Program-made: the position numbers and the translations under genes
Source of the DNA: Nitrosomonas sp.
Lineage (GTDB): Bacteria > Pseudomonadota > Gammaproteobacteria > Burkholderiales > Nitrosomonadaceae
DNA length: 14,723 nucleotides
Direction of reading: 5' to 3'
NCBI GenBank assembly: GCA_029881855.1
Contig: JAOULU010000009.1
Span: forward strand, 1-14,723
Notes under the pieces: generated by a model
The model's input: only the letters and a program-made list of their open reading frames with translations
Told to the model about the DNA's origin: nothing
Databases searched by the model: none
In this document: piece after piece, positions 1 to 9,736 of the stretch
Numbering within the stretch: position 1 is the first letter of the stretch
Layout of the letters: every line of letters begins with the position of its first letter

Positions 1-576
1 ATTTATTTTTCCTTGCGACCAAGATGCCAACAGCGGTGCCGTATCAACATTAGGTTTACCACGATAATAACATTCCGCATACTCAATAACAGCACCCCGC
101 TGAATGAGTGTCTCTCCTAGTAGGCGTCTACCACCGTTACCTCGAAAAATAACGACACGCTTACCCTTCATTTGTTGTAACTCTTCTTTATCAAGCAGCG
201 CCTCAGTATCAAAACGTTCACGCGGGCTGATAATTTCACTAACACCAAACTGCTTAAGAGTATCCGCACTACCTTTTCCCACAGTAGCAATACTTAAATG
301 TGAAGGCAATGACCCGTGCTTGTTAATTAAATGCATGGCTTTATCAACTGCATTGGGACTAACAAATATTGCCAAATCAAAATTATGCAGGCGATTAATT
401 AATCCTATCAATGAATCTGAATTTTTTACTTCCGTTATTTCCAACACCGGAAATAACACTGGATTACCACCAGCAGCACGAATACTATCTGCCAAGAAAA
501 CGGCCTGATGTACTGGGCGTGTGACTAAAACATTAACGCCATCTAATGAACCAGCATCAACATTACTACCAACCAT
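1..576 (-). CDS. hemD: Uroporphyrinogen-III synthase, 3' end cut by window edge
   Basis: HemD closes and rearranges linear hydroxymethylbilane to uroporphyrinogen III in the cytosol, the step after HemC. The first 192 codons are present; the family is usually about 250-260 residues, so roughly the last quarter lies outside the window. Visible family features are an N-terminal VLVTRP strand (residues 16-21), an IFVSPNAV segment near residue 78, a VGKGSADTL segment, FDTEALL, and [15 protein letters not shown], which matches the conserved second-domain core. The chosen ATG lies inside the end of hemC (11-base overlap) and gives the expected short lead-in before VLVTRP, so translation is probably coupled to hemC. 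The gene was recognised from the reverse strand by translation and is confident despite the truncation. HemX/HemY-type genes often follow in this phylum but are not visible here. Confidence 0.93.
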   Translation of the reverse strand, partial: MVGSNVDAGSLDGVNVLVTRPVHQAVFLADSIRAAGGNPVLFPVLEITEVKNSDSLIGLINRLHNFDLAIFVSPNAVDKAMHLINKHGSLPSHLSIATVGKGSADTLKQFGVSEIISPRERFDTEALLDKEELQQMKGKRVVIFRGNGGRRLLGETLIQRGAVIEYAECYYRGKPNVDTAPLLASWSQGKIN

Positions 577-1522
577 GTTCGGGAACTAAAGCAGCCAAAA
601 TCTTATCAGCACCTTGCGCAATTAGGTTTTGCGCTAATTGCTGCCCCATTGCTTCGCCTGTTTCAGATTCGCCGTTCAATGTCTCGCTAATCACTTGTTT
701 ACCATCAGGGCTAGCAACAAAACCACGCAATTGAAGGTTATTACCAGCAATTTCTGCAAAAGCCCCTAGCGGAACCTGGCAGCTACCGCCCAACACACGA
801 CTCATGGCACGCTCAGCTTGTACACAATAGGCCGTTTCCTGATGATGTAACGGTTGCAACACTGCAACCAAGTCAGGTCGATCTGCGCGACATTCTATGC
901 CCAGCGCACCTTGCCCCACTGCAGGCAGACTTTGCTCTGGGCTTAATAATGCAGTGATACGGTCAGATAGTTCAAGCCTTTTCAAACCTGCTGCGGCTAA
1001 AATGATTGCGGCATACTGACCTTCATCAAGTTTACGCAATCGCGTTTGCACATTGCCGCGCAAAGGCTGTACTTGTAGCAGCGGAAATTGCGCACGTAAT
1101 TGACTCTCACGACGCAAACTGGATGTTCCCACAACACTATTTTCTGGAAGCGCGTCAAGATTAGCATGTTGGTTAGAAACAAAAGCATCTCGAGGATCCT
1201 CACGTTCAGTAATCGCTGCCAACATGAATCCTTCGGGTACATTCATAGGCATATCTTTCATTGAATGCACCGCAATATCAGCACGCCCATCTTCTAGCGC
1301 TTGCTCCAATTCTTTGATGAACAGACCTTTTCCACCAATTTTAGATAACGATTGGTCGAGTATTTGATCACCACGAGTTGTCATGCCGAGTATGTTAATT
1401 TCAGTTTGCGGGTATAATTCGCATAAACGCTGTCGAATAAACTTGGCTTGCCACATGGCAAGCAAGCTCTCTCGTGAAGCAATTACAATTTTTTGTGGTG
1501 GATTGATAAGTGAATTTGGCAT
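566..1522 (-). CDS. hemC: Hydroxymethylbilane synthase (porphobilinogen deaminase)
   Basis: HemC polymerises four porphobilinogens into hydroxymethylbilane for haem, sirohaem and cobalamin synthesis. The 318-residue length is normal. The N-terminal [15 protein letters not shown] (12-26) is canonical. [13 protein letters not shown] (61-73) precedes HSMKD, in which D90 is the catalytic aspartate. [12 protein letters not shown] (131-142) and [12 protein letters not shown] hold the arginines that bind the growing chain's carboxylates. [14 protein letters not shown] is the domain-2 signature. C248 in VLGGSC is the expected attachment site of the dipyrromethane cofactor. It is the first gene of a hemC-hemD unit with an 11-base overlap, and it is divergent from ppc. 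The ATG is placed by homology; the leader just upstream is very U-rich in the mRNA and shows no clear Shine-Dalgarno sequence. Nothing is missing from the protein. Confidence 0.97.
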   Translation of the reverse strand: MPNSLINPPQKIVIASRESLLAMWQAKFIRQRLCELYPQTEINILGMTTRGDQILDQSLSKIGGKGLFIKELEQALEDGRADIAVHSMKDMPMNVPEGFMLAAITEREDPRDAFVSNQHANLDALPENSVVGTSSLRRESQLRAQFPLLQVQPLRGNVQTRLRKLDEGQYAAIILAAAGLKRLELSDRITALLSPEQSLPAVGQGALGIECRADRPDLVAVLQPLHHQETAYCVQAERAMSRVLGGSCQVPLGAFAEIAGNNLQLRGFVASPDGKQVISETLNGESETGEAMGQQLAQNLIAQGADKILAALVPEHGW

Positions 1523-1552
1523 TAAAATAAAAATAAAAAGATAACAAAAGCT

Positions 1553-1583
1553 CTTATAGAATATCTGCTTAATTCTGAGTCAA
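1553..1583 (-). promoter_or_regulatory. Candidate sigma-70 promoter for hemC-hemD
   Basis: On the minus strand, TTGACT (1583-1578) is followed after 19 bases by TATAAG (1558-1553). This would start transcription near 1546 and leave a leader of about 24 bases before hemC. The -35 is good, the -10 acceptable and the spacer long, so this is only a pattern match. It lies in the 214-base divergent gap between hemC and ppc, which holds no other gene that I can see. Confidence 0.33.
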
Positions 1584-1713
1584 AGGCATTAGGAAACAAG
1601 AAGTTTTCTATCAGACATCGGAGCAAAAAATTAATCAGCTATTCTTTAATTATTATCATTTTAACATGGTCAGTGTCGACTTGGGTTGCGACCAATACAG
1701 ACCACGTTCATTT

Positions 1714-1719
1714 TATACT
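1714..1719 (+). promoter_or_regulatory. Candidate -10 box (TATACT) for ppc
   Basis: TATACT lies 17 bases before the ppc start codon and would give a leader of only about ten bases. No convincing -35 sits 16-18 bases upstream; the nearest resemblance, TTGCGA at 1686-1691, is 22 bases away. Weak support, listed because it is the best -10 match in the gap before ppc. Confidence 0.22.
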
Positions 1720-1736
1720 GTGGGTGACGTAACGTA

Positions 1737-4532
1737 ATGAGTATTTCTAATTCAGAAAATAACAATTCCGAAAGCAATGCATTAAATGATAAAGATCTAC
1801 CCCTTCGCGAAGATATTCGCCTGTTAGGACGTATGCTAGGTGATACACTTCGCGAACAGGAAGGCGACCCCGCATTTAATCTGGTTGAAGAAATTCGCCA
1901 AACCGCCATACGTTTCCACCGAGAACAAGATCCAGAAGCACGTCATAAGCTAGACACCATCCTCAATAAACTTAGTAACAAAGCAACTGTAACTGTTGTC
2001 AGGGCTTTCAGTTATTTCTCTCAATTGTCTAATATCGCAGAGGATGTGCACCATAACCGACGACGACGCGCCCACCTTTGTGCTGGATCTTCACCTCAAG
2101 CAGGCAGTGTCACATTGGCATTGGAACGTGTGTTGGCAAGTGGCACAGACAGCGCCACTTTAGCCAATTTCTTTTCTAAAGCAATCGTTTCCCCTGTACT
2201 AACGGCACATCCAACAGAAGTGCAACGTCGAAGTATCCTAGATTGTCAATTAACCATTGAACGCCTATTGAAAGAACGTGCTCGCACAGAATTAACGCCA
2301 AACGAGTTACGCCATAATGAAGAAGGGCTGCGTGCAATGATCCAGATTTTATGGCAAACACGTATGCTGCGCTCAGTACGTTTATCCGTTCATGATGAAA
2401 TTGAAAATGGCTTGGCTTACTATAGCTACTCCTTCCTGACAGAAATACCTTATATTTATGCAAAAATAGAGGATCTACTAGAACGTCATATGGGCAAAGA
2501 TGCGCCCAATGTTGCCTCCTTTCTACGTATCGGCAGTTGGATTGGCGGAGACCGTGACGGCAATCCTTTTGTAACTCACCAAGTTATGCTCTATGCCGCA
2601 GAGCGCCAATCAGCATTAGCATTAGATTTCTACATAGATGAAGTAGATAAAATTGGCCGCACCATGAGCCTTGCTGAGCGCTTGGTTGACGTAACTGGGG
2701 AGTTGGAAGAATTGGCAGCTTCCTCACCTGATATACCGGCTTCCCGGATTGACGAGCCCTATCGGCGTTCATTTCTTGCAATAGGCGCACGTCTAATCGC
2801 CACCAGCCAACGCCTTGGTCATACGGCCATTACATATAACCAACTGGAACCAACTGAGCCCTATGCAGACAGCACCGAATTTATTCACGATCTTGACGTA
2901 ATTATCACGTCATTAAAACAGCACAAATCTAATTGGTTGGCACGCGGTGCCTTGCGTAATCTGCGCCGCGCAGCAGATGTATTTGGTTTCCATTTAGCGC
3001 CACTGGATATGCGCCAACACAGCAAAGTACACGAACAGCTTGTTGTAGAATTGTTTGAATTAGGCACCCATAGAACAGACTACTTAGATTTATCAGAAGA
3101 CGAACGTATCGAATGGTTACTCACAGAAATCAGTAGCCCAAGACCTTTACTGTCGCCTTACTTAAAATATTCTGAGTCCACCCAGAGCGAACTGCGTATC
3201 TTGCACATGGCTGCAGAAATCCAACGTCGCTTTGGGCCTGAAGCAATGCCCAACTATATTATTTCTATGACCACAAATGTCATCAATGTATTGGAAGTTG
3301 CTCTATTGCTAAAAGAAGTGGGCTTGTTACAAGCAGGTGAAAACCCCTATTTAGGTTTAAATATCATTCCATTGTTTGAAACCATCGCCGATCTACGTGA
3401 TTGCGGCATCATTATGGATAAGCTCTTTGCACTGCCCTATTATCGTAAACTACTCACTTCACGCGGCAATGTACAAGAAGTGATGTTGGGTTATTCTGAC
3501 AGCAACAAAGATGGCGGCTTTATCACTTCTAACTGGGAAATTTACAAAGCTGAAATCGAATTGACAAAGGTATTTGCCAAATATAACGTTGAGTTACGTT
3601 TATTTCACGGACGTGGTGGTACAGTCGGCCGTGGTGGCGGCCCAAGCTACCAAGGAATATTGGCACAACCTCCTGGTAGTGTAAATGGCCAGATACGCGT
3701 TACCGAACAAGGTGAAGTGATCGGCAGTAAATACGCCGAACCAGAAATTGGCCGACGCAACTTGGAAACATTAGCAGCTGCCACAATTGAGGCCACATTA
3801 CTCGGCCACGATCCTATTGGAGACAATGCGGATCGTTATCATAAGATAATGGAAGAACTGGCCAGCCATTCCTATGCAGCCTATCGGAATTTGGTCTTTG
3901 AAACACCTGGTTTCAAGCAATTCTTCCAAGAATCAACACCCATACGTGAGATTGCTGGATTACACATTGGCAGCCGCCCTTCTTCACGTAAAAAAACGGA
4001 TGCTATTGAAGACTTACGTGCTATCCCTTGGGTTTTTAGCTGGGGATTAAATCGTGCGATGATTCCCGGATGGTACGGTTTTGGTCATGCCATTGAAGCA
4101 CTTATACAAGAGAACCAATCTGGTAATGGGCTAGAATTATTACAAGAAATGTATCGTACTTGGCCATTTATGCAGACCTTGTTATCCAACATGGATATGG
4201 TATTGGCTAAATCTGATATGGGCATCGCTTCACGTTATGCTGAACTGGTAACAGATGAAGCACTACGCGAACAAATCTTCGGGCGCATTTGTGAAGAATG
4301 GGAACGCTGCCAAAAATGGTTATTTGCCATAACTGGGAATACAGAGCTATTGCAGGATAATCCAACGTTAGCACGTAGCTTTCATAACAGAACGCCCTAT
4401 ATAGATCCGTTAAACCATTTGCAGGTTGAATTACTACGCCGTTATCGCTCAGGTGAAGACAGCGATGAAGTAAAACGCTCAATTCACCTTACAATTAATG
4501 GTGTGACTGCTGGGTTGCGTAATAGCGGTTAA
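1737..4532 (+). CDS. ppc: Phosphoenolpyruvate carboxylase
   Basis: PEP carboxylase adds bicarbonate to PEP to give oxaloacetate, refilling the TCA cycle and supplying aspartate-family precursors. At 931 residues it is somewhat longer than the 883-residue E. coli enzyme, mostly in the N-terminal lead (about 20 Ser/Asn/Asp-rich residues). Catalytic landmarks are all present: TAHPTE with H158 (equivalent of E. coli H138), GGDRDGNP at 270-277, GYSDSNKDGG at 585-594, FHGRGGTVGRGGGP from residue 623 with R626 (equivalent of R587), and a C-terminal RNSG whose N929 corresponds to the Asn of the aspartate feedback site. Divergence from hemC is a common betaproteobacterial arrangement. In an autotroph it would act alongside the Calvin cycle to feed biosynthesis; that metabolic context is inference. 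No frame damage is seen. The ribosome binding site is weak. Confidence 0.98.
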   Translation: MSISNSENNNSESNALNDKDLPLREDIRLLGRMLGDTLREQEGDPAFNLVEEIRQTAIRFHREQDPEARHKLDTILNKLSNKATVTVVRAFSYFSQLSNIAEDVHHNRRRRAHLCAGSSPQAGSVTLALERVLASGTDSATLANFFSKAIVSPVLTAHPTEVQRRSILDCQLTIERLLKERARTELTPNELRHNEEGLRAMIQILWQTRMLRSVRLSVHDEIENGLAYYSYSFLTEIPYIYAKIEDLLERHMGKDAPNVASFLRIGSWIGGDRDGNPFVTHQVMLYAAERQSALALDFYIDEVDKIGRTMSLAERLVDVTGELEELAASSPDIPASRIDEPYRRSFLAIGARLIATSQRLGHTAITYNQLEPTEPYADSTEFIHDLDVIITSLKQHKSNWLARGALRNLRRAADVFGFHLAPLDMRQHSKVHEQLVVELFELGTHRTDYLDLSEDERIEWLLTEISSPRPLLSPYLKYSESTQSELRILHMAAEIQRRFGPEAMPNYIISMTTNVINVLEVALLLKEVGLLQAGENPYLGLNIIPLFETIADLRDCGIIMDKLFALPYYRKLLTSRGNVQEVMLGYSDSNKDGGFITSNWEIYKAEIELTKVFAKYNVELRLFHGRGGTVGRGGGPSYQGILAQPPGSVNGQIRVTEQGEVIGSKYAEPEIGRRNLETLAAATIEATLLGHDPIGDNADRYHKIMEELASHSYAAYRNLVFETPGFKQFFQESTPIREIAGLHIGSRPSSRKKTDAIEDLRAIPWVFSWGLNRAMIPGWYGFGHAIEALIQENQSGNGLELLQEMYRTWPFMQTLLSNMDMVLAKSDMGIASRYAELVTDEALREQIFGRICEEWERCQKWLFAITGNTELLQDNPTLARSFHNRTPYIDPLNHLQVELLRRYRSGEDSDEVKRSIHLTINGVTAGLRNSG

Positions 4533-4599
4533 TAGCAATACATATATTCCTATTATATTGATTGTAAATACCTTTTGACAGCCTGCTAGAAAAAGTCTT

Positions 4600-5904
4600 A
4601 TGCAAATAAAACCGTTCATACTTATCTTATTGATTGGCTTTTACTCACAATGGGTATCAGCCTCTCCAGCTATCCAATATTGGCAGACATCCAATGGCGC
4701 ACGTGTATATTTTGTTGAAAACCATGAGTTGCCGATACTTGATATCAATGTGGAGTTTAGTGCAGGTAGTAGTACGGATACACGCGATAAATCTGGCCGC
4801 GCCAGTCTAACTCAACGTTTATTAAGCCTAGGTGCCGGTGGTTTGTCAGAAGATCAGATCACAAACGCATTGGCTGATGTTGGCGCACAATTGGAGGGAC
4901 ATTTTGACCTGGATCGTGCGGGTCTATCACTACGCACCTTAAGCAGTGATCGCGAACGCAAACAAGCTTTGGATATTTTTTCCCGTATTATCCAGCATCC
5001 AAAATTTCCACAAGATGTTATAGATCGTGAGAAAACCAGAAGTATCGCCGGCTTAAAAGAAGCTTATACCAAACCCAGCTATATTGCCGGCCGTGAATTA
5101 ATGAAAATGCTGTATGGCAATCACCCCTATGGATTAAATAGCGCAGGTGAGATTGTCACACTTAATGCGATACAACAAAATGATCTTATTGCATTTTATC
5201 AATCTTACTATACCGCTAAGAATGCGGTTATCGCGATCATTGGTGATGTTAATCAGCGCGAAGCAGCAGCAATTGCAGAGCAACTGACAAAACATTTACC
5301 CAAAACGGGCAAAACTATGTTGGTATCGCCAGTAAAAACGCCTAACTCACAAATAAAAAGGATTTCTCATCCTGCAACGCAAAGCCATATTCAACTTGCA
5401 TATCCTGGATTACGTCGCAATGATCCGGATTACTTTCAGCTATTAGTCGGTAACCACATATTCGGTGGAGGCGGGTTTGTTTCTCGTTTGACGGAAGAAA
5501 TACGCCAACAGCGAGGACTTGCATACAGCGTGTACAGTTTTTTTGCGCCTTACAAAGAACAAGGTCCCTTCCAAATAGGCCTGCAAACCAAAAAGGAGCA
5601 ATCAGAAGAAGCACTGGCTCTGATCCAAAAAGTCCTTAAAGATTTTGTAGCAGAAGGCCCAACAGAACAAGAGCTGATTGCTGCAAAACAAAATATTATT
5701 GGTGGTTTTCCACTACGGCTAGATAGCAATAAGAAAATTTTAGGCTATCTCTCAATGATTGGCTTTTATGATCTACCTCTAAGTTATGTGGACGATTATC
5801 TTGCTGCTGTGGAGGCGGTCACAACCACGCAAATCAAACAAGCATTCCAGCGGCGTATACAACCAGAAGGTATGGTTACTGTTATTGTCGGCGCGTTGGA
5901 ATAA
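4600..5904 (+). CDS. Exported M16 (pitrilysin-like) protein, zinc-site-deficient
   Basis: A 434-residue M16 family protein. The N-terminus is a clear signal peptide: MQIK, a hydrophobic stretch (about residues 5-16), then VSA followed by SP, giving likely cleavage after A21 and a periplasmic location. The first M16 domain has the usual strand-rich start, but the HxxEH zinc site is absent. Residues 66-79 align with the motif region, with S69, Q72 and R73 where H, E and H belong. The second domain is typical: GGGGFVSRLTEEIR (289-302) and RGLAYSVYSFF (305-315), the substrate-binding R/Y region that the non-catalytic subunit of two-subunit M16 proteases contributes. It therefore looks like the non-catalytic half of an M16 pair. 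In many proteobacteria a zinc-bearing partner precedes it; here ppc does, 67 bases upstream. rsmD follows after 27 bases. Confidence 0.9.
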   Translation: MQIKPFILILLIGFYSQWVSASPAIQYWQTSNGARVYFVENHELPILDINVEFSAGSSTDTRDKSGRASLTQRLLSLGAGGLSEDQITNALADVGAQLEGHFDLDRAGLSLRTLSSDRERKQALDIFSRIIQHPKFPQDVIDREKTRSIAGLKEAYTKPSYIAGRELMKMLYGNHPYGLNSAGEIVTLNAIQQNDLIAFYQSYYTAKNAVIAIIGDVNQREAAAIAEQLTKHLPKTGKTMLVSPVKTPNSQIKRISHPATQSHIQLAYPGLRRNDPDYFQLLVGNHIFGGGGFVSRLTEEIRQQRGLAYSVYSFFAPYKEQGPFQIGLQTKKEQSEEALALIQKVLKDFVAEGPTEQELIAAKQNIIGGFPLRLDSNKKILGYLSMIGFYDLPLSYVDDYLAAVEAVTTTQIKQAFQRRIQPEGMVTVIVGALE

Positions 5905-5931
5905 AAATCTTTATGCCTCAATTATTCAACT

Positions 5932-7214
<1,283 letters not shown>

Positions 7215-7357
7215 CCCCATTCATAGCACACGCTAAACCCCACTGCATCAATACAAACCCCGCACCCTCTTCTAGTTACCCTATTTATAATTTGCCGCCA
7301 AATCTAAATTAATCGGCATTCTCTAGGTATCTACTCAATTTTTACCCGTTCCATCCG

Positions 7358-7385
7358 TTGTCATGCTAATCAACTCGTATATTTA
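7358..7385 (+). promoter_or_regulatory. Candidate promoter for pilT-pilU
   Basis: TTGTCA (7358-7363) is separated by 16 bases from TATTTA (7380-7385), placing a start near 7392 and a leader of about 37 bases before pilT. The 214-base gap after the ferredoxin gene, AT-rich in its second half, argues for an independent promoter here. No U-tract terminator for the ferredoxin operon is visible in the gap. The only inverted repeat seen there is a 5-base pair of arms (7293-7297 / 7314-7318), too weak to call. Confidence 0.4.
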
Positions 7386-7428
7386 TAACTTTGCGTAGTT
7401 AAGACCACTATCACAGAGGAACTTCACA

Positions 7429-8472
7429 ATGAATATAGTAGAACTGCTTGCTTTCGTGGTTAAAAATAGTGCTTCAGACTTACATCTATCCGCAGGTATG
7501 CCACCGATGATTCGTGTGCACGGAGAAATTCGACGGATTAATTTACCTGAGATGGATCATAAAGAAGTACATGCCATGGTATATGACATTATGAATGATG
7601 GTCAGCGTAAGTTTTACGAAGAAAATTTGGAATGTGATTTTTCCTTTGAAGTACCTAATCTTGCACGTTTTCGTGTCAATGCATTCAATACGCAACGCGG
7701 TGCTGCTTCGGTAATGCGTACGATTCCATCTGACGTATTAAGCCTTGAAGATCTCAAAGCACCTAAGATTTTCTCAGAGATAGCAAAGCAGCCAAGAGGT
7801 GTTGTATTAGTAACCGGACCAACTGGCTCCGGAAAATCAACCACACTTGCAGCGATGATCAACGATATCAATGAAAATGACTACGGTCATATTTTAACTC
7901 TTGAAGACCCAATCGAATTTGTTCATGAAAGTAAAAAATGTCTGATCAATCAACGTGAAGTTGGGCGCCATACATTAAGCTTTTCAAACGCACTACGCTC
8001 AGCTTTGCGTGAAGATCCAGATATTATTCTGGTTGGTGAAATGCGTGATCTTGAAACCATTCGCCTTGCAATGACTGCCGCTGAAACGGGTCATTTGGTT
8101 TTTGGTACCTTACATACCAGTTCTGCGGCCAAAACAGTTGATCGTATTATTGATGTTTTCCCAGCAGAAGAAAAAGAAATGATGCGCGCAATGTTATCAG
8201 AATCATTACGTGCCGTTATTTCACAAGCACTATTAAAAACAAAAGATGGCAAAGGCCGTGTGGCCGCACATGAAATTATGGTTGGCACACCAGCCATCCG
8301 TAATTTAATACGTGAAGCAAAAATCGCGCAAATGTATTCAGCCATTCAAACGGGACAAAGCGTAGGTATGCAAACATTGGACCAGAACTTGACCGATTTA
8401 GTAGGCCGCGGTGTCATCACTACTGCTGAGGCTCGAAGCAAGGCCATGAATAAAGACAATTTCAAAGCTTAA
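7429..8472 (+). CDS. pilT: Type IV pilus retraction ATPase PilT
   Basis: PilT is the cytoplasmic hexameric secretion ATPase that powers pilus retraction and twitching. The 347 residues and motif positions match the well-studied Pseudomonas protein closely: Walker A GPTGSGKST at 130-138 with K136; the Asp box HILTLEDPIEF (154-164); the Walker B region DIILVGEMRD with catalytic E204; the His box TGHLVFGTLHT (220-230) with H222 and H229; and the C-terminal AIRNLIRE (289-296) that is needed for retraction. The N-terminal PAS-like domain begins with SASDLHLSAGMPP. AGAGGA-type Shine-Dalgarno at 7415-7420 sits 8 bases before the ATG. pilU follows after 40 bases. Upstream lies a ferredoxin gene, not the yggS-proC pair often found divergent from pilT. 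Confidence 0.97.
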   Translation: MNIVELLAFVVKNSASDLHLSAGMPPMIRVHGEIRRINLPEMDHKEVHAMVYDIMNDGQRKFYEENLECDFSFEVPNLARFRVNAFNTQRGAASVMRTIPSDVLSLEDLKAPKIFSEIAKQPRGVVLVTGPTGSGKSTTLAAMINDINENDYGHILTLEDPIEFVHESKKCLINQREVGRHTLSFSNALRSALREDPDIILVGEMRDLETIRLAMTAAETGHLVFGTLHTSSAAKTVDRIIDVFPAEEKEMMRAMLSESLRAVISQALLKTKDGKGRVAAHEIMVGTPAIRNLIREAKIAQMYSAIQTGQSVGMQTLDQNLTDLVGRGVITTAEARSKAMNKDNFKA

Positions 8473-8512
8473 TCCATCATTGAAATAGCCACCAGATCTT
8501 CAGGAGAAAATA

Positions 8513-9661
8513 ATGGATCAAGAACAAGCCACAAAATTCATGCATGATTTACTGCGCCTAATGCTCAGTAAAAAGGCCTCAGACTTATTTATCACTGTTG
8601 GGTTCCCACCATCGTTCAAAGTTGATGGAAAAATGACACATGCCTCTCAACAGTCGCTCTCAGCAAACCACACTGCAGAGCTGGCAAGAGCAATTATGAA
8701 TGATAAGCAAGCGGCTGAGTTTGATGAAACCCAGGAATGTAACTTTGCCATAAATCCACCCGGTATTGGCCGCTTCCGTGTTAATGCTTTTATACAGCAG
8801 CAGAAAGTTGGCATGGTATTGCGTGTCATCACCACAACGATTCCGAATTTTGATGACTTGAAGTTACCCGAAGTACTCAAAGAAATCATGATGAGTAAAC
8901 GTGGATTGATTATCTTTGTCGGCGGTACCGGCTCAGGAAAATCCACTTCCATGGCGGCTATGATTGGTCACCGCAATAAGAATAGTCATGGGCATATCAT
9001 TACCATTGAGGATCCGGTGGAATTTGTTCATGAACATATTAACTGTGTCATAACCCAACGTGAAGTCGGTGTCGATACTGAGTCATGGGAGGCTGCCCTA
9101 AAAAACACATTGCGGCAAGCGCCTGATGTCATTCTGATTGGAGAAATACGTGATCGTGAAACTATGGAACATGCCATCGCTTTTGCAGAGACAGGACATT
9201 TATGCATGGGTACATTGCACGCAAATAGCGCAAACCAAGCACTTGATCGTATTGTTAACTTTTTCCCAGAAGAACGCCGTACACAATTGTTAATGGATTT
9301 ATCGTTAAATATAAGGGCGCTGGTCGCACAACGTTTGGTACCCTTAAAAGACGGGAAAGGCCGTGCCGCAGCGATAGAAATATTGCTCAACTCGCCATTA
9401 GTCTCAGATTTGATTTTCAAAGGTGACGTCCATGAGATCAAAGAAGTTATGAAAAAATCAAAGGAATTAGGCATGCAGACCTTTGATATGGCTTTATTTG
9501 ATCACTACGAAGCAGGTACTATCAGCTATGAAGATGCCTTGAGAAATGCTGACTCAATGAATGAGCTGCGCCTGAAAATTAAACTTGAAGGCTCAGAAGC
9601 AAAAGACAGTGATTTAGACTCAAGTATTGCGCATTTAAAAATTGCTGAAGATGATGAATAA
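8513..9661 (+). CDS. pilU: PilT-dependent retraction ATPase PilU
   Basis: PilU is a PilT paralogue that assists PilT in forceful pilus retraction but usually cannot drive it alone. The 382 residues show SDLFITVGFPP in the N-terminal domain, Walker A GGTGSGKST at 137-145 with K143, the Asp box HIITIEDPVEFVHE (161-174), Walker B DVILIGEIRD with E211, and the His box TGHLCMGTLHA. The AIRNLIRE signature of PilT is replaced by a divergent SPLVSDLIFKGD segment, and an acidic tail (SEAKDSDLDSS to the final EDDE) extends the C-terminus; both distinguish PilU from PilT. AGGAG at 8502-8506 is a strong Shine-Dalgarno 6 bases before the ATG. The gene lies 40 bases after pilT and is probably co-transcribed. 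Confidence 0.96.
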   Translation: MDQEQATKFMHDLLRLMLSKKASDLFITVGFPPSFKVDGKMTHASQQSLSANHTAELARAIMNDKQAAEFDETQECNFAINPPGIGRFRVNAFIQQQKVGMVLRVITTTIPNFDDLKLPEVLKEIMMSKRGLIIFVGGTGSGKSTSMAAMIGHRNKNSHGHIITIEDPVEFVHEHINCVITQREVGVDTESWEAALKNTLRQAPDVILIGEIRDRETMEHAIAFAETGHLCMGTLHANSANQALDRIVNFFPEERRTQLLMDLSLNIRALVAQRLVPLKDGKGRAAAIEILLNSPLVSDLIFKGDVHEIKEVMKKSKELGMQTFDMALFDHYEAGTISYEDALRNADSMNELRLKIKLEGSEAKDSDLDSSIAHLKIAEDDE

Positions 9662-9677
9662 ATCAATTGTGAGTGCA

Positions 9678-9701
9678 TTCGGATTGTTAAAACAAACCGA
9701 A
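9678..9701. terminator. Hairpin between convergent pilU and phosphatase genes
   Basis: A 24-base inverted repeat: TTCGG, one mismatch, TTGT, a TAAA loop, then ACAA, mismatch, CCGAA. It sits in the 75-base gap between the pilU stop and the end of the minus-strand phosphatase gene, just where a shared terminator is expected. Neither side has the run of T that an intrinsic terminator needs, so it may instead end or protect transcripts by another route. Confidence 0.35.
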
Positions 9702-9736
9702 CCACCAGGTAAGGTCTGAACTAGTACATATTATCG

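Noticed and set aside
104..508. Plus-strand open frame of 134 codons near the left edge
   Set aside because: It is opposite hemD, whose minus-strand translation shows clear family motifs.
4575..4603. Consensus -35 (TTGACA) before the M16 gene
   Set aside because: At 17-base spacing the -10 would fall on the start codon itself (TTATGC), so it cannot supply a normal mRNA for the ATG at 4600.
8460..8485. Inverted repeat TTTCAA / TTGAAA between pilT and pilU
   Set aside because: Only six AT-rich pairs around a 14-base loop, overlapping the pilT end and without a T-run; not a credible terminator.
9028..9474. Long open frame antisense to pilU (148 codons)
   Set aside because: It lies wholly opposite a strongly conserved ATPase, has no ribosome site or recognisable motif, and mirrors the codon pattern of pilU.
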